DNA from: Thioalkalivibrio sp. K90mix
Lineage (GTDB): Bacteria; Pseudomonadota; Gammaproteobacteria; Ectothiorhodospirales; Ectothiorhodospiraceae
Length of the DNA: 64,000 nucleotides
Direction of reading: 5' to 3'
Assembly (NCBI RefSeq): GCF_000025545.1
Contig: NC_013889.1
Location: 675,501-739,500, forward strand
The notes beneath the pieces are model-generated. The model worked only from the letters and a program-made list of their open reading frames with translations. It ran no database searches and was not told the origin of the DNA. The position numbers were made by a program, and so were the translations under genes. Positions 1 through 7,942 of the stretch are shown piece by piece (the first letter of the stretch is position 1; every line of letters starts with the position of its first letter).

Positions 1-2
1 AG

Positions 3-518
3 ATCTGCTGCACCGTCTCCGCCAACCTGGCCATGGAGATCAAGGAACTGTCGCCGGAAACGGATGTGTTCATCTACTACATGGACATCCGTACCTTCGG
101 CCTGTACGAAGACAAGTTCTACTGGAAGTCCCAGGAAGAGTTCAAAACCAAGTTCGTCAAGGCCCGTATCGCGGAAGTGACGGCCTCCGGCGATGGTCGT
201 CTGCTGGTCAAGGGTGAGGACACCCTGGTCAAGCGCCCGATCGTGATCCCGTTCGATATCGTCGTGCACGCCATCGGCATGGATCCGAACGCCGACAACC
301 CGGAAATCTCCCAGGTCTTCGGTGTCGGCCTCGAGAAGCACGGCTTCATTGAGAAGGCCGAGCAGTACACCAACACCTGTGGCACCACCCGCAAGGGCAT
401 CTACTCCTGCGGTGCGGCCTATGGCCCCGAGACGATCGATGACTCGATCGCGCAGGGTGCCGCTGCCGGTGGCCGCGCGGTTGCGGACCTGCATGCGCTG
501 GTTTCGAAAGCCGGCTGA
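3..518 (+). CDS. hdrA: sHdrA, heterodisulfide reductase-like subunit A, 5' partial
   Basis: Carboxy-terminal 171 residues of an HdrA-type flavoprotein; the gene enters from the left edge. The frame is open from base 3 and begins with the HdrA-typical ICCTVSANLAM stretch. It ends with an FAD-binding segment of the pyridine nucleotide-disulfide oxidoreductase fold (GIYSCGAAYGPETIDDS, then SIAQGAAAGGRA). In sulfur oxidisers this is the central flavin subunit of the cytoplasmic sHdrC1B1A-Hyp-C2B2 complex, which is thought to oxidise protein-bound sulfane sulfur to sulfite. The following genes (small protein, hdrC2, hdrB2, lbpA) fit that cluster, so hdrC1 and hdrB1 should lie just outside the window. 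The next gene overlaps its 3' end. Family assignment is secure; the sulfur-oxidising role is inferred from context. Confidence 0.9.
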   Translation: MCCTVSANLAMEIKELSPETDVFIYYMDIRTFGLYEDKFYWKSQEEFKTKFVKARIAEVTASGDGRLLVKGEDTLVKRPIVIPFDIVVHAIGMDPNADNPEISQVFGVGLEKHGFIEKAEQYTNTCGTTRKGIYSCGAAYGPETIDDSIAQGAAAGGRAVADLHALVSKAG

Positions 519-1329
519 GGTCGTCAGCGACGAGGCGGCTTCGGGTGTGAACCCGGAGCCGCTACAGGTGACCTTTGATCAGGAGATCCTCGCGACGAAG
601 CTCAACAGTCTGAACGAGGCCATCGCCGAAGCCGGCGGGGTCGATGGGCTGGAAACCTTCATCGAGGCATTGCGGGCGAAGCATGAAGTCTTCGCCGCGA
701 CCGTCGCCAAGGGCGACGAGATGGATGCCGAGGATCTGCGCATCCTGGGGGGGTTGGTCTTCGCGGTTCGCCGCAAGCTGGCGGGGGTGATGGCTGAACG
801 CCAGGGCGCGCTGGTAGACGGGATGCGCGCACTGGTGCGCCCGGATACGGATCTGGCCTCACGGCTGACGGCATTTGCCGATCTGGCCGGGGACGACAAG
901 AAGCTGCGACGCGGGATCTGGGACTTCGGTGCCGAGATCCTGCATTTCGCCGATCCCGAGACGGTCCCGCTGGCGACGCGCTGGGTCTGGGATACGGGGA
1001 CGACGACTGGGGCGTTGCGCGAGTTTATCCGTGGCAACGACACCCTGCGGTCGATTCCGATTGGCGAGACCGTCGGAGCGATCGAGGGGGCCAGACGCTG
1101 GTTCTATGAGGCGCTGGCCGAGGAAGGCTTTTACCGCGACCTGCCGTTCGTGACGGATCTGGTCTGGGTGCAGGCCTACTCGGATTACGCGCGTTCCCTG
1201 TCGATGAGTCTGGGCATGATCGACAACCAGTTCGGGGCCAAGCAGGACCCGCTGGAGTTGGGGGTGAAGCTTCTGGGGATCGATTCTTCGGAAGGCCGCC
1301 TGAAAGGTCACGATGCGTCGCTGCATTGA
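493..1329 (+). CDS. Conserved sHdr-cluster protein Hyp (possibly DUF1641-like)
   Basis: Protein of 278 residues between hdrA and hdrC2, the place where sHdr clusters carry the conserved 'hyp' gene. I recall this family as related to DUF1641, but could not test it. The sequence is largely helical, charged and soluble, with no signal peptide, membrane segment or cysteine motif, so it is more likely a structural or assembly partner than a redox subunit. The start is uncertain. ATG at 493 overlaps hdrA by 26 bases; GTG at 547 would give a protein starting VNPEPLQVTF. The longer frame upstream of 493 is only an overlap shadow of hdrA. Confidence 0.8.
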   Translation: MRWFRKPAEVVSDEAASGVNPEPLQVTFDQEILATKLNSLNEAIAEAGGVDGLETFIEALRAKHEVFAATVAKGDEMDAEDLRILGGLVFAVRRKLAGVMAERQGALVDGMRALVRPDTDLASRLTAFADLAGDDKKLRRGIWDFGAEILHFADPETVPLATRWVWDTGTTTGALREFIRGNDTLRSIPIGETVGAIEGARRWFYEALAEEGFYRDLPFVTDLVWVQAYSDYARSLSMSLGMIDNQFGAKQDPLELGVKLLGIDSSEGRLKGHDASLH

Positions 1330-1378
1330 ATAACGGAACGAACTTGAGCCTGGCTACACAGGTTTTCGGAGAGACGTC

Positions 1379-2095
1379 ATGGCAATACATGAAAAGGCAC
1401 TGATCGAGGACGAACGACTGCAGCAGCACGACGAGCTGGTGGTCGACGGGGTGGATGTGTCCGGTCACTGGAACACCATGATCGCCCCGCGCACGGTCCG
1501 CGACTACGACGACGATTTCGAAGCGAAGATTCAGAGCTTTGCGGGTGGCGAGTACGTGCACCGCTGCTGGCAGTGCGGGTCCTGCACCAACTCCTGCACC
1601 ATGTACGCGCAGAACGTGCAGTTCAATCCGCGCTACTGGATCTACCTGACCCGGCTCGGCATGAAGGAAGAGCTGGTCAAGGACCAGGACATCATCTGGC
1701 AGTGCGTCTCGTGCAACAAGTGCACCAACATCTGTCCGAAGGACGTGAAGCCGGAAGGCGTGATGAAGGCACTGGCGCACTGGATGGAAGTGGAAGGGAT
1801 TACCGAGAAGTCCCCGTCCACCATCTTCGATGAAGAGTTCGCCGACCAGATCTACAAAACCGGCCGTATCGAAGACGGCAAGGTCGCACAGAACTTTTTC
1901 AAGAAGACCGGCCAGCCGCTGCTGCAGGAGTGGCTGAAGGTGTTCATCTTCCGCATGATGAAGCACCTGCCGGTGAAGCACCTGATGCGGATGGGCATCA
2001 ACACCGTACATACGCCGCGCACCAAGTCCTGGGGCAAGACCGGGGACGTGCTGAAGAACTACGTGCGCGAACAGAAGGAGGCCGCTCATGGCTAA
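1379..2095 (+). CDS. hdrC2: sHdrC2, heterodisulfide reductase-like iron-sulfur subunit C
   Basis: 238-residue ferredoxin-type subunit that passes electrons between sHdrA and the catalytic B subunit. Two [4Fe-4S] binding sites are visible: C63, C66, C69, C73 (CWQCGSCTNSC) and C109, C112, C115, C119 (CVSCNKCTNIC). The second motif ends in the usual CP. Length fits the longer C2 type found in sulfur oxidisers. The start follows a GGAGAG ribosome-binding site. The gene overlaps hdrB2 by 8 bases, consistent with coupled translation and 1:1 assembly. Cytoplasmic; no transmembrane helices were seen, unlike membrane-linked HdrE-type systems. Confidence 0.93.
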   Translation: MAIHEKALIEDERLQQHDELVVDGVDVSGHWNTMIAPRTVRDYDDDFEAKIQSFAGGEYVHRCWQCGSCTNSCTMYAQNVQFNPRYWIYLTRLGMKEELVKDQDIIWQCVSCNKCTNICPKDVKPEGVMKALAHWMEVEGITEKSPSTIFDEEFADQIYKTGRIEDGKVAQNFFKKTGQPLLQEWLKVFIFRMMKHLPVKHLMRMGINTVHTPRTKSWGKTGDVLKNYVREQKEAAHG

Positions 2096-2999
2096 GGTTG
2101 CTTACTATCCGGGCTGCGCGCTCGAGGGCTCCGGTGGGCCGTACGACCGCTCCACCCGCGTGCTGGTGAAGGCGCTTGGGCTCGAGATGGAAAACCTGCG
2201 CGACTACAACTGCTGCGGCGCGATGGAAGTGAAGAACGTCCACCCGATGCTGCAGACCTACCTGTCCGCGCGGAACATGGCCATTGCCTCCGAGCAGATG
2301 GGCATGGACACTGTGATGGCGCCGTGCAACGGCTGTTACCACAACCTGAAGAAGGCCGAGTACGAGACCGCGACCTCCCAGGATGCCATGGACACCGTCC
2401 AGGATCTGGCGCGCAAGTCCGACGACCCGGTCTACACCGGTGACGTCCGCACCCTGCATCTGCTCGAGTGGCTGATGGAAGAGCTGGGGCCCGAGGGCAT
2501 CAAGCAGAAGATGACCAAGAGCCTGAACGGCATCAAGATCGCCAACTACTACGGCTGCATGTACACCCGTCCCCGCCAGATCTTTCCCGAGAAGGACAAC
2601 GGCCCGGGTTCGGATTCCAGCTATCAGCCGCACTTCATGGATGACCTGCTGGGTGCCGCCGGTGCGGTTAATGTGGACTTTCCGCTGAAGACCTCCTGCT
2701 GCGGTGGTGCGCATACGCTGTCGGATTCCGACACCTCGACCCAGCTGGTGCTGAACCTGCTGCAGTCGGCGGAAGATTCCGGTGCCGAGGTGATCGCCAC
2801 CGAGTGCCCGACCTGCCATTCCGGTCTGGAGATGCACCAGGTCCGTGCCGAAACCGAGTTCGGCATCAAGACTGACGTGAAGGTCCTGTACTTCACGCAG
2901 CTGCTGGGTCTGGCAATGGGGCTGTCCCCGCGCAAGCTGGGTATCCACGAGAACGTGAGTGACTCCATCGGGCTTCTGAAGGAGAAGGGGGTCATCTGA
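2088..2999 (+). CDS. hdrB2: sHdrB2, heterodisulfide reductase-like subunit B
   Basis: 303-residue subunit with two cysteine-rich CCG domains, the family that binds non-cubane [4Fe-4S] clusters at the site of disulfide chemistry. The first domain has C10, C42-C43 (NCCGAME) and C80/C83 (CNGC). The second has C157 (YYGCMYTRP), C204-C205 (SCCGGAH) and C240/C243 (CPTC). Both domains therefore keep the full CxnCCGxnCxxC pattern. This should be one of the two catalytic B subunits of the sHdr complex acting on sulfane-sulfur carriers. Translation is coupled to hdrC2. An intrinsic terminator follows within 45 bases, closing the hdr part of the locus. Confidence 0.93.
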   Translation: MAKVAYYPGCALEGSGGPYDRSTRVLVKALGLEMENLRDYNCCGAMEVKNVHPMLQTYLSARNMAIASEQMGMDTVMAPCNGCYHNLKKAEYETATSQDAMDTVQDLARKSDDPVYTGDVRTLHLLEWLMEELGPEGIKQKMTKSLNGIKIANYYGCMYTRPRQIFPEKDNGPGSDSSYQPHFMDDLLGAAGAVNVDFPLKTSCCGGAHTLSDSDTSTQLVLNLLQSAEDSGAEVIATECPTCHSGLEMHQVRAETEFGIKTDVKVLYFTQLLGLAMGLSPRKLGIHENVSDSIGLLKEKGVI

Positions 3000-3040
3000 T
3001 CCCCTGATTCGAGGCCCGAATGGCCCAGTAGTATCTTCGA

Positions 3041-3067
3041 AAAACGGGCGCCAGGCGCCCGTTTTTT
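3041..3067 (+). terminator. Intrinsic terminator after hdrB2
   Basis: Inverted repeat ACGGGCG / CGCCCGT around a CCAGG loop, preceded by A residues and followed by TTTTTT at 3062-3067. It separates the hdr genes from lbpA1, only 28 bases before the lbpA1 start, so it may act as a partial attenuator. Confidence 0.85.
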
Positions 3068-3094
3068 GTGTCGATGCCAGGAACGAGGCGAAAC

Positions 3095-3541
3095 ATGGAC
3101 TGCAACGGTTGCGAGTTTCATCCCGAACTGTTCTACGACGACGAGTTTCAGATCTGGCTGCGCCGCGAGGATGACGACACCCTGACCGTGGGGATGACCG
3201 ACCTTTCGCAGACTATCGCGGGAAAGATCATTCACGTACGAGTGCGTCGCCCGGGTACCCGTCGTCCGCCCGGGAAGCCGGTCGCCACGATCGAGAGCGG
3301 GAAATGGGCCGGACCGATCCCGAACTTCATCGACTGCAAGATCGTGGAGGGCAACGAGGAAGTGCTGGAAAACCCGGTGCTGCTGAACTCGGATCCCTAT
3401 AATGCATGGATTGCGCGCGTCGAAGCCACCGACGGTGTCGACGCGGCGCTGGAGCAGTTTCTGACCGGCGACAAGGCTGAAGAAGGCTACTGCAAGCGCG
3501 CCAAAGATGAAGACATCGAGTGTCAGCGCAAGCTGCGATAG
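3095..3541 (+). CDS. lbpA1: Lipoate-binding protein LbpA1 (GcvH-like)
   Basis: 148-residue GcvH-like protein dedicated to sulfur oxidation. The lipoyl-acceptor lysine is K70 in the ESGKW motif, in the position where glycine-cleavage H proteins carry their lipoyl lysine. It would serve as lipoylated substrate-binding partner of sHdr. The amino terminus carries a CxxC (MDCNGC) and the carboxy terminus two more cysteines (GYCKR, IECQRK) that ordinary GcvH does not need. ATG at 3095 is preferred over an upstream GTG at 3068, because the GTG overlaps the terminator T-run and a GAGGCG ribosome-binding site sits before the ATG. No glycine cleavage genes are nearby, which supports the sHdr role. Confidence 0.88.
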   Translation: MDCNGCEFHPELFYDDEFQIWLRREDDDTLTVGMTDLSQTIAGKIIHVRVRRPGTRRPPGKPVATIESGKWAGPIPNFIDCKIVEGNEEVLENPVLLNSDPYNAWIARVEATDGVDAALEQFLTGDKAEEGYCKRAKDEDIECQRKLR

Positions 3542-3549
3542 AGAGAACG

Positions 3550-3957
3550 ATGGCTGAACTGGGCAACGATTACTATCTGGACAACGACGAGCAGACGGTC
3601 GTGATCATCATGACCTCGGGTCCGTCGACGCCGCATCGTTGTGCGACGCCGTTCTATCTTGGGGCGGTGATGGCCTCGATGGATGTAGACGTCTATATCT
3701 TCTTCACCATGGAGGGCGTTCGCCTGATGGAGAAGGGGGTAGCCGACGACCTGCGAGCCATGGAAGATGGCAAGCTGATCAAGGATTTTATCCAGGACGC
3801 AAAACGCGCAGGCGTGCGCCTGCACGTTTGCCAGCCCGCTTTGCCGGGGTATAGAATCGACGCGTCTTCGGATCTCATCGACGAGGTCGATGAAGTGAAT
3901 CGGGCGAGCGAGCTGGCGGACCTGATTCTGCGTAGCGATAAAACGATAACGTTTTAA
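3550..3957 (+). CDS. dsrE: DsrE-family sulfur-transfer protein between lbpA genes
   Basis: 135-residue DsrE/DsrF-like protein, a family of small sulfurtransferases and sulfur carriers in the cytoplasm. It shows the typical amino-terminal strand (VVIIMTSGPSTPHRC), the middle FFTMEGVRLMEKG segment and a single conserved-position cysteine in LHVCQPALPGYRI. That cysteine is the likely persulfide carrier. It starts nine bases after lbpA1 behind an AGAGAG ribosome-binding site and is followed by lbpA2, so it is embedded in the lipoate-carrier unit. It probably delivers sulfane sulfur to sHdr or LbpA; this is inferred from family and position. The exact DsrE subtype cannot be decided by eye. Confidence 0.82.
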   Translation: MAELGNDYYLDNDEQTVVIIMTSGPSTPHRCATPFYLGAVMASMDVDVYIFFTMEGVRLMEKGVADDLRAMEDGKLIKDFIQDAKRAGVRLHVCQPALPGYRIDASSDLIDEVDEVNRASELADLILRSDKTITF

Positions 3958-3994
3958 TTTTCCCGCATTATTACTTTCACGCTTGGAGGAAAAC

Positions 3995-4432
3995 ATGGGC
4001 GCAGTACGGGGTTGTGATATTCCGGAAGATCTGATGTACAACGTTGAAAACAACGTGTGGGTGCGCAAGGAAAGCGACGGCACCGCGACCGTGGGCCTGA
4101 CCTCCTACGCGTGCTCGCTGGCCGGCACCATCGTGTCCTACACCCCCAAGAAAGTCGGCAAGACCGTCAAGAAGGACAAGTCCTGCACCACCGTCGAATC
4201 CGGCAAGTGGGTGGGTCCGGCGAAGACCCCGGTGACCGGTGAAGTGACCGAAACCAACGACAAGGTCGCGGCCAACCCGGGTCTGATCAACGAAGACCCC
4301 TACGGTGAAGGCTGGCTGATCAAGCTGAAGCCGGAAGACTGGGACGGCGAAGTTGGCGACCTGAAGACCGGCTCCGACGCCCTGGCGGCGTTCGAGGCCA
4401 AGATGGAAGCGGACGGTTTCGGCGGCTGCTAA
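3995..4432 (+). CDS. lbpA2: Lipoate-binding protein LbpA2 (GcvH-like)
   Basis: 145-residue GcvH-like protein with acceptor lysine K71 in VESGKW. It resembles LbpA1 in the central lipoyl domain but diverges at both ends. The last residue is a cysteine (GFGGC), and further cysteines lie at C11, C40 and C64. Codon choice is strongly biased (CTG, AAG, ACC, GTG almost throughout), suggesting high expression. An excellent ribosome-binding site (GGAGGAAAAC) precedes ATG 3995. A strong terminator follows immediately. It probably acts as the main lipoylated partner of sHdr; the division of labour between LbpA1 and LbpA2 is not visible from sequence. Confidence 0.88.
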   Translation: MGAVRGCDIPEDLMYNVENNVWVRKESDGTATVGLTSYACSLAGTIVSYTPKKVGKTVKKDKSCTTVESGKWVGPAKTPVTGEVTETNDKVAANPGLINEDPYGEGWLIKLKPEDWDGEVGDLKTGSDALAAFEAKMEADGFGGC

Positions 4433-4449
4433 GCCCCTACCGAGCCTCG

Positions 4450-4483
4450 GGCCGCCGTTCCCCAGTGTTCGGCGGCCTTTTTT
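4450..4483 (+). terminator. Intrinsic terminator after lbpA2
   Basis: Perfect stem GGCCGCCG (4450-4457) / CGGCGGCC (4470-4477) followed by TTTTTT at 4478-4483. It lies between lbpA2 and lipS1 and would reduce expression of the biosynthetic genes relative to the carrier proteins. Confidence 0.88.
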
Positions 4484-4509
4484 GATTCTGTGGTATCCGG
4501 AGCAAGCTG

Positions 4510-5688
4510 ATGACGACCTGGAACGAGGTGATCCAGCGGGTGGAACCCCTGGAAGACATCGCTGTCGATGCGGCGTTGGTGAATGACCTTCAGCACAGCG
4601 TTCAGCGGGGCTCCGATCCAGGATCGGTGCATTTCTATACCCCGACGTTCAAGTCGTACCAGTCCAGCGAACTGGCGGACTGCGGCAAGAGCGCCTGGCC
4701 GGCGATGTCGATCACCGGTGGCGACTGCAAACTCGCCTGTGACCATTGCAAGGCGAAGATCCTGGACCCGATGATCCCGGTGCGTACGCCGGAGGACCTC
4801 TGGGCTCAGGTGAACAACGTGATCGAGTCCGGTGCCCAGGGCATGCTCCTGACCGGTGGCTCGAACCACCGTAACGAGGTTGAGTACGACCCGTACTACT
4901 CCACGATTCGTCGCATCAAGGACGAATTCCCCGAATTTCGCATTGCGCTGCACACGGCGCTGGTCGATGACAACATCGCGACGTCGATGGAGCAGGCCGG
5001 CATCGACGCAGCGATGATGGACGTGATCGGTGCCCAGGACACGATCACGCAGGTCTACCATCTGCGCCGCAGCGTGGAGGACTTCGAGCAGACCCTCGAG
5101 AGCCTGGTGAACACCAATATGAAGGTGGTCCCGCACATCGTGATCGGACTGCACTACGGCAAGCTGCTGGGTGAGTGGAACGCGCTGGAGATGCTTGCGC
5201 GCCACCTGCCCGATGCCGTGGTGCTGGTGGTCGTGATGCCGTTTTACGCCCCGGCCAGTCGCCCCTTCGAGACCCCGGACGTGCATGCGGTCGGGCGCTT
5301 CTTCCACGACGCCCGCGAGCGCCTGGGTGATACCCCGCTGCTGCTCGGTTGCGCGCGTCCACCGGGCGAGGCCAAGAGCCAGATCGACAGCTATGCGGTG
5401 ATGGCCGGCCTGTCCGGGATTGCGCACCCGGCGGAGGGCGTGGTCGAACTCGCCGCGCGCCTGGGCAAGAAGGTCCGCGTGACACCGGCCTGTTGCTCGA
5501 TCGCGGTGGGCGACGAGGTGATGGCGGACGGTACGGCGGTCGAGAGCGGTGTCGAGATCGACCTGGATACGATCGTGGCCGAGGAGGCCCGGCGTCGCGA
5601 GCAGGAACGCAAGGCGCGCCAGGGCCTGGGTGGCATCCGCATCGTGACCGAGGGCAATGTCGCAGCCGGAGGCGGCTGCCATGTCTGA
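4510..5688 (+). CDS. lipS1: LipS1, radical SAM lipoate synthase component
   Basis: 392-residue radical SAM enzyme. The SAM cluster motif CxxxCxxC is C73, C77, C80 (CKLACDHC), preceded by SITGG. LipS1 and LipS2 form the split lipoyl synthase pair that inserts the two sulfur atoms into octanoyl-protein; I recall LipS1 being assigned the second insertion, but did not verify it. It ends in a Gly-rich tail with a cysteine (GGGCHV). The gene overlaps the ligase gene by 8 bases. Calling this one LipS1 and the later radical SAM gene LipS2 relies on recalled features of each (CDHC versus BioB-like CSYCGLA); a swap is possible. Confidence 0.85.
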   Translation: MTTWNEVIQRVEPLEDIAVDAALVNDLQHSVQRGSDPGSVHFYTPTFKSYQSSELADCGKSAWPAMSITGGDCKLACDHCKAKILDPMIPVRTPEDLWAQVNNVIESGAQGMLLTGGSNHRNEVEYDPYYSTIRRIKDEFPEFRIALHTALVDDNIATSMEQAGIDAAMMDVIGAQDTITQVYHLRRSVEDFEQTLESLVNTNMKVVPHIVIGLHYGKLLGEWNALEMLARHLPDAVVLVVVMPFYAPASRPFETPDVHAVGRFFHDARERLGDTPLLLGCARPPGEAKSQIDSYAVMAGLSGIAHPAEGVVELAARLGKKVRVTPACCSIAVGDEVMADGTAVESGVEIDLDTIVAEEARRREQERKARQGLGGIRIVTEGNVAAGGGCHV

Positions 5689-6772
5689 ACGCGATCAGAA
5701 GACGCTGCGCGTCCTGGACACCGGGCTGCGGCCGGCGGCGGAGAACATGGCCTTCAACCGGGCCCTGCTCGAGTGCCACCAGGAAGGCGTATCGCCGCAC
5801 ACCCTGCGTTTCCTGCAGTTCGAGCCCTGCGCGCTGGTGGGCTTTCACCAGAACGTGGACCAGGAGATCAACACCGAGTACTGCAAGGAACACGGTATCG
5901 CGATTCAGCGCCGGATTACCGGCGGCGGCGCGATCTACTTTGATTCCACCCAGCTCGGCTGGGAGCTGTACCTCGACAAGCGCTTCCTCGGTACGGCCGA
6001 CATGGGGCAGATCGCCGCGCGCATCTGCAATGCCGCGGCCGCCGGGATTCGCACGCTGGGCGTCGACGCGCAGTTCCGCCCGCGCAACGACATCGAGGTC
6101 GAAGGCCGCAAGATCTCCGGCACGGGTGGCGCATTCGACGGCGACTCGATCATGTATCAGGGCACGCTGCTGATCGAGTTCGATGTCGAGGACATGTTGC
6201 GCATTCTGCGGATTCCGGCCGAGAAGCTCTCCAACAAGGCGATCGAGTCGGCCCGCGATCGCGTGGTCAACCTGGCGACCCTGCTGGGCGAACGACCCAA
6301 TCTGGACCATGTGAAGGATGCGATTGCCGAGGCCTTCGCGGAAGAGTTTGCGGTCGAGCTGGCCCCATCGGATCTGCTGCCCGAGGAGCAGAAGTCCTTC
6401 GAACAGGCCCTGGCCGAGATCGACACCGAAGAATGGGTGTACCAGCGCAACCGCCCGGCCACCGATGCCCCGATGTTCGAAAGCATCTTCAAGTCTGACG
6501 GCGGTCTGATGCGCGTCGGTGTGGCCCTGGACCCGGAGCGCAAGCGTCTGAAGCAGCTCTGGCTGACGGGCGACATCTTCGTGAAGCCTGCGCGTACCAT
6601 CGCCGATCTGGAAGCGGCCCTGCGCGACACGCCGCAGGCCGAGATGGAAGAGCGCGTGCGGGCTTTCTTTGCCGAACGCGACGTCGAGATGCTGCAGTTG
6701 ACGGTCGATGACGTGATCGCGGCGATTCAGTCGGCTCTGGCCATGGCCGAGACCGAGGAATCAGCGGGATGA
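5681..6772 (+). CDS. slplAB: Lipoate-protein ligase sLpl(AB)
   Basis: 363-residue biotin/lipoate ligase-fold enzyme that attaches lipoate or octanoate to the LbpA lysine through an acyl-AMP intermediate. The catalytic domain shows RRITGGGAIYFD (77-88), the nucleotide and lipoate loop, and the catalytic lysine K144 in EGRKISGTGG. The long carboxy-terminal part (about 250-363) matches the accessory C-terminal domain expected for an AB-type ligase, so no separate LplB gene is required. ATG 5681 is chosen because GGAGGC lies just upstream and it overlaps the lipS1 stop, giving translational coupling. Confidence 0.9.
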   Translation: MSERDQKTLRVLDTGLRPAAENMAFNRALLECHQEGVSPHTLRFLQFEPCALVGFHQNVDQEINTEYCKEHGIAIQRRITGGGAIYFDSTQLGWELYLDKRFLGTADMGQIAARICNAAAAGIRTLGVDAQFRPRNDIEVEGRKISGTGGAFDGDSIMYQGTLLIEFDVEDMLRILRIPAEKLSNKAIESARDRVVNLATLLGERPNLDHVKDAIAEAFAEEFAVELAPSDLLPEEQKSFEQALAEIDTEEWVYQRNRPATDAPMFESIFKSDGGLMRVGVALDPERKRLKQLWLTGDIFVKPARTIADLEAALRDTPQAEMEERVRAFFAERDVEMLQLTVDDVIAAIQSALAMAETEESAG

Positions 6773-6809
6773 AGGCCCTTTGCGCGGTGCTTGCCGGGAG
6801 GCAGCAGTA

Positions 6810-7892
6810 ATGCTCCCCGAGAAGGTCGATGTCTTGGTCGTCGGTCTGGGGCCGGGCGGTGCCTCGGCGGCGCGTGTATGCGCGGCGGCCGGCCTGTCGG
6901 TCCTGGCGGTCGAGCGTAACAAGGCCTTCGGCGAGCCGGTACAGTGTGCCGAGTTCATCCCGAACCCGATGGGCGCCTATGCCCGGGCGGAGGGGGTCTT
7001 GCTGCAGCGCATCGACTCGATGCAGAGCTTCCTGCCCTCCGGCACCGTGGAGCATTCCGATTTCCCCGGCCTGATGGTGGATCGTGGGGAATTCGACCGG
7101 GCGATCATCCAGGCCGCGCAGGCCAATGGCGCGCAGCTGGTGACTTCGACCCCGCTGCAACGTGTGGATGCCGAGCGGCATGTGGCGACCGTGAAGCACC
7201 AGGGACAGGAGCACAGGGTCGAGTACCGTGTGCTGATCGCCGCCGATGGCCCGCATTCCCCGGTGGCCGAGTCCCTGGGCCTGCCCGCGTTGCCGGTCGT
7301 ACAGACGCGGCAGTACACGGTGCCGCTGAAAAAGCCGTATACCGCGACCGATGTCTGGCTGTCGGACGATTACCCGGGTGGATACGCCTGGCTGTTCCCC
7401 AAGGGGGAGTGGGCGAACCTGGGACTGGGCGCGGACAAGCGCATCGACAACGATATGAAGACCCCGCTGGAATCCTTGCATGTCCAGCTCGTCGAGCAGG
7501 GGCTGCTGGGCGAGGAGATCCGTCACCGCACAGGCGGCGCGATCCCGGTCGGTGGCCTGCGCGACTCGCTGTACCAGGGCGATGTCCTGTTCGTGGGCGA
7601 TGCCGGTGGGTTTACCCATCCAATCACCGGGGCCGGGATTGCCGCGGCGGTGGTGTCGGGCGAGGCGGCAGGGGAGGCCGCGATTGGCCATCTCGAGGGT
7701 GACGCCGAGGCCTTTGACGATTACGATGAGGACATGCGCGATCAGTACGGTCCGGCCCTGGAGCGCGCCTGCAAGCGCCGCGCGTTCCTGAATGAACACT
7801 GGCGGACGCCGCGGGCGCAGGAAGACGCCACGCAGCGCCGCGGATGGATTGCTTTTTCCGAGTATTTCAACGATGGTGACCAGGCCGCGTAG
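6810..7892 (+). CDS. lipT: LipT, FAD-dependent oxidoreductase of lipoate assembly
   Basis: 360-residue flavoprotein of the geranylgeranyl-reductase-like superfamily. The amino terminus carries the dinucleotide motif GLGPGG (12-17) followed by an acidic strand end (LAVERN). A second FAD motif, LFVGDAGGFTHPITGAG, lies near residue 266. It sits between the ligase and lipS2, where LipT is found in sHdr-linked lipoate clusters, and is thought to supply electrons to the radical SAM lipoate synthases. ATG 6810 is preceded by a GGGAGG ribosome-binding site; an upstream TTG in frame is less likely. Alternative reading: generic geranylgeranyl reductase-family enzyme. Confidence 0.85.
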   Translation: MLPEKVDVLVVGLGPGGASAARVCAAAGLSVLAVERNKAFGEPVQCAEFIPNPMGAYARAEGVLLQRIDSMQSFLPSGTVEHSDFPGLMVDRGEFDRAIIQAAQANGAQLVTSTPLQRVDAERHVATVKHQGQEHRVEYRVLIAADGPHSPVAESLGLPALPVVQTRQYTVPLKKPYTATDVWLSDDYPGGYAWLFPKGEWANLGLGADKRIDNDMKTPLESLHVQLVEQGLLGEEIRHRTGGAIPVGGLRDSLYQGDVLFVGDAGGFTHPITGAGIAAAVVSGEAAGEAAIGHLEGDAEAFDDYDEDMRDQYGPALERACKRRAFLNEHWRTPRAQEDATQRRGWIAFSEYFNDGDQAA

Positions 7893-7942
7893 GCCCGGTT
7901 GGCGGGTGCCCCGCACCCGGTGAACAACGCTGGAGGAATTCC

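Noticed and set aside
322-492. Upstream extension of the protein at 493
   Set aside because: It would overlap hdrA by nearly 200 bases and reads as Arg/Ser/Pro-rich sequence without family features.
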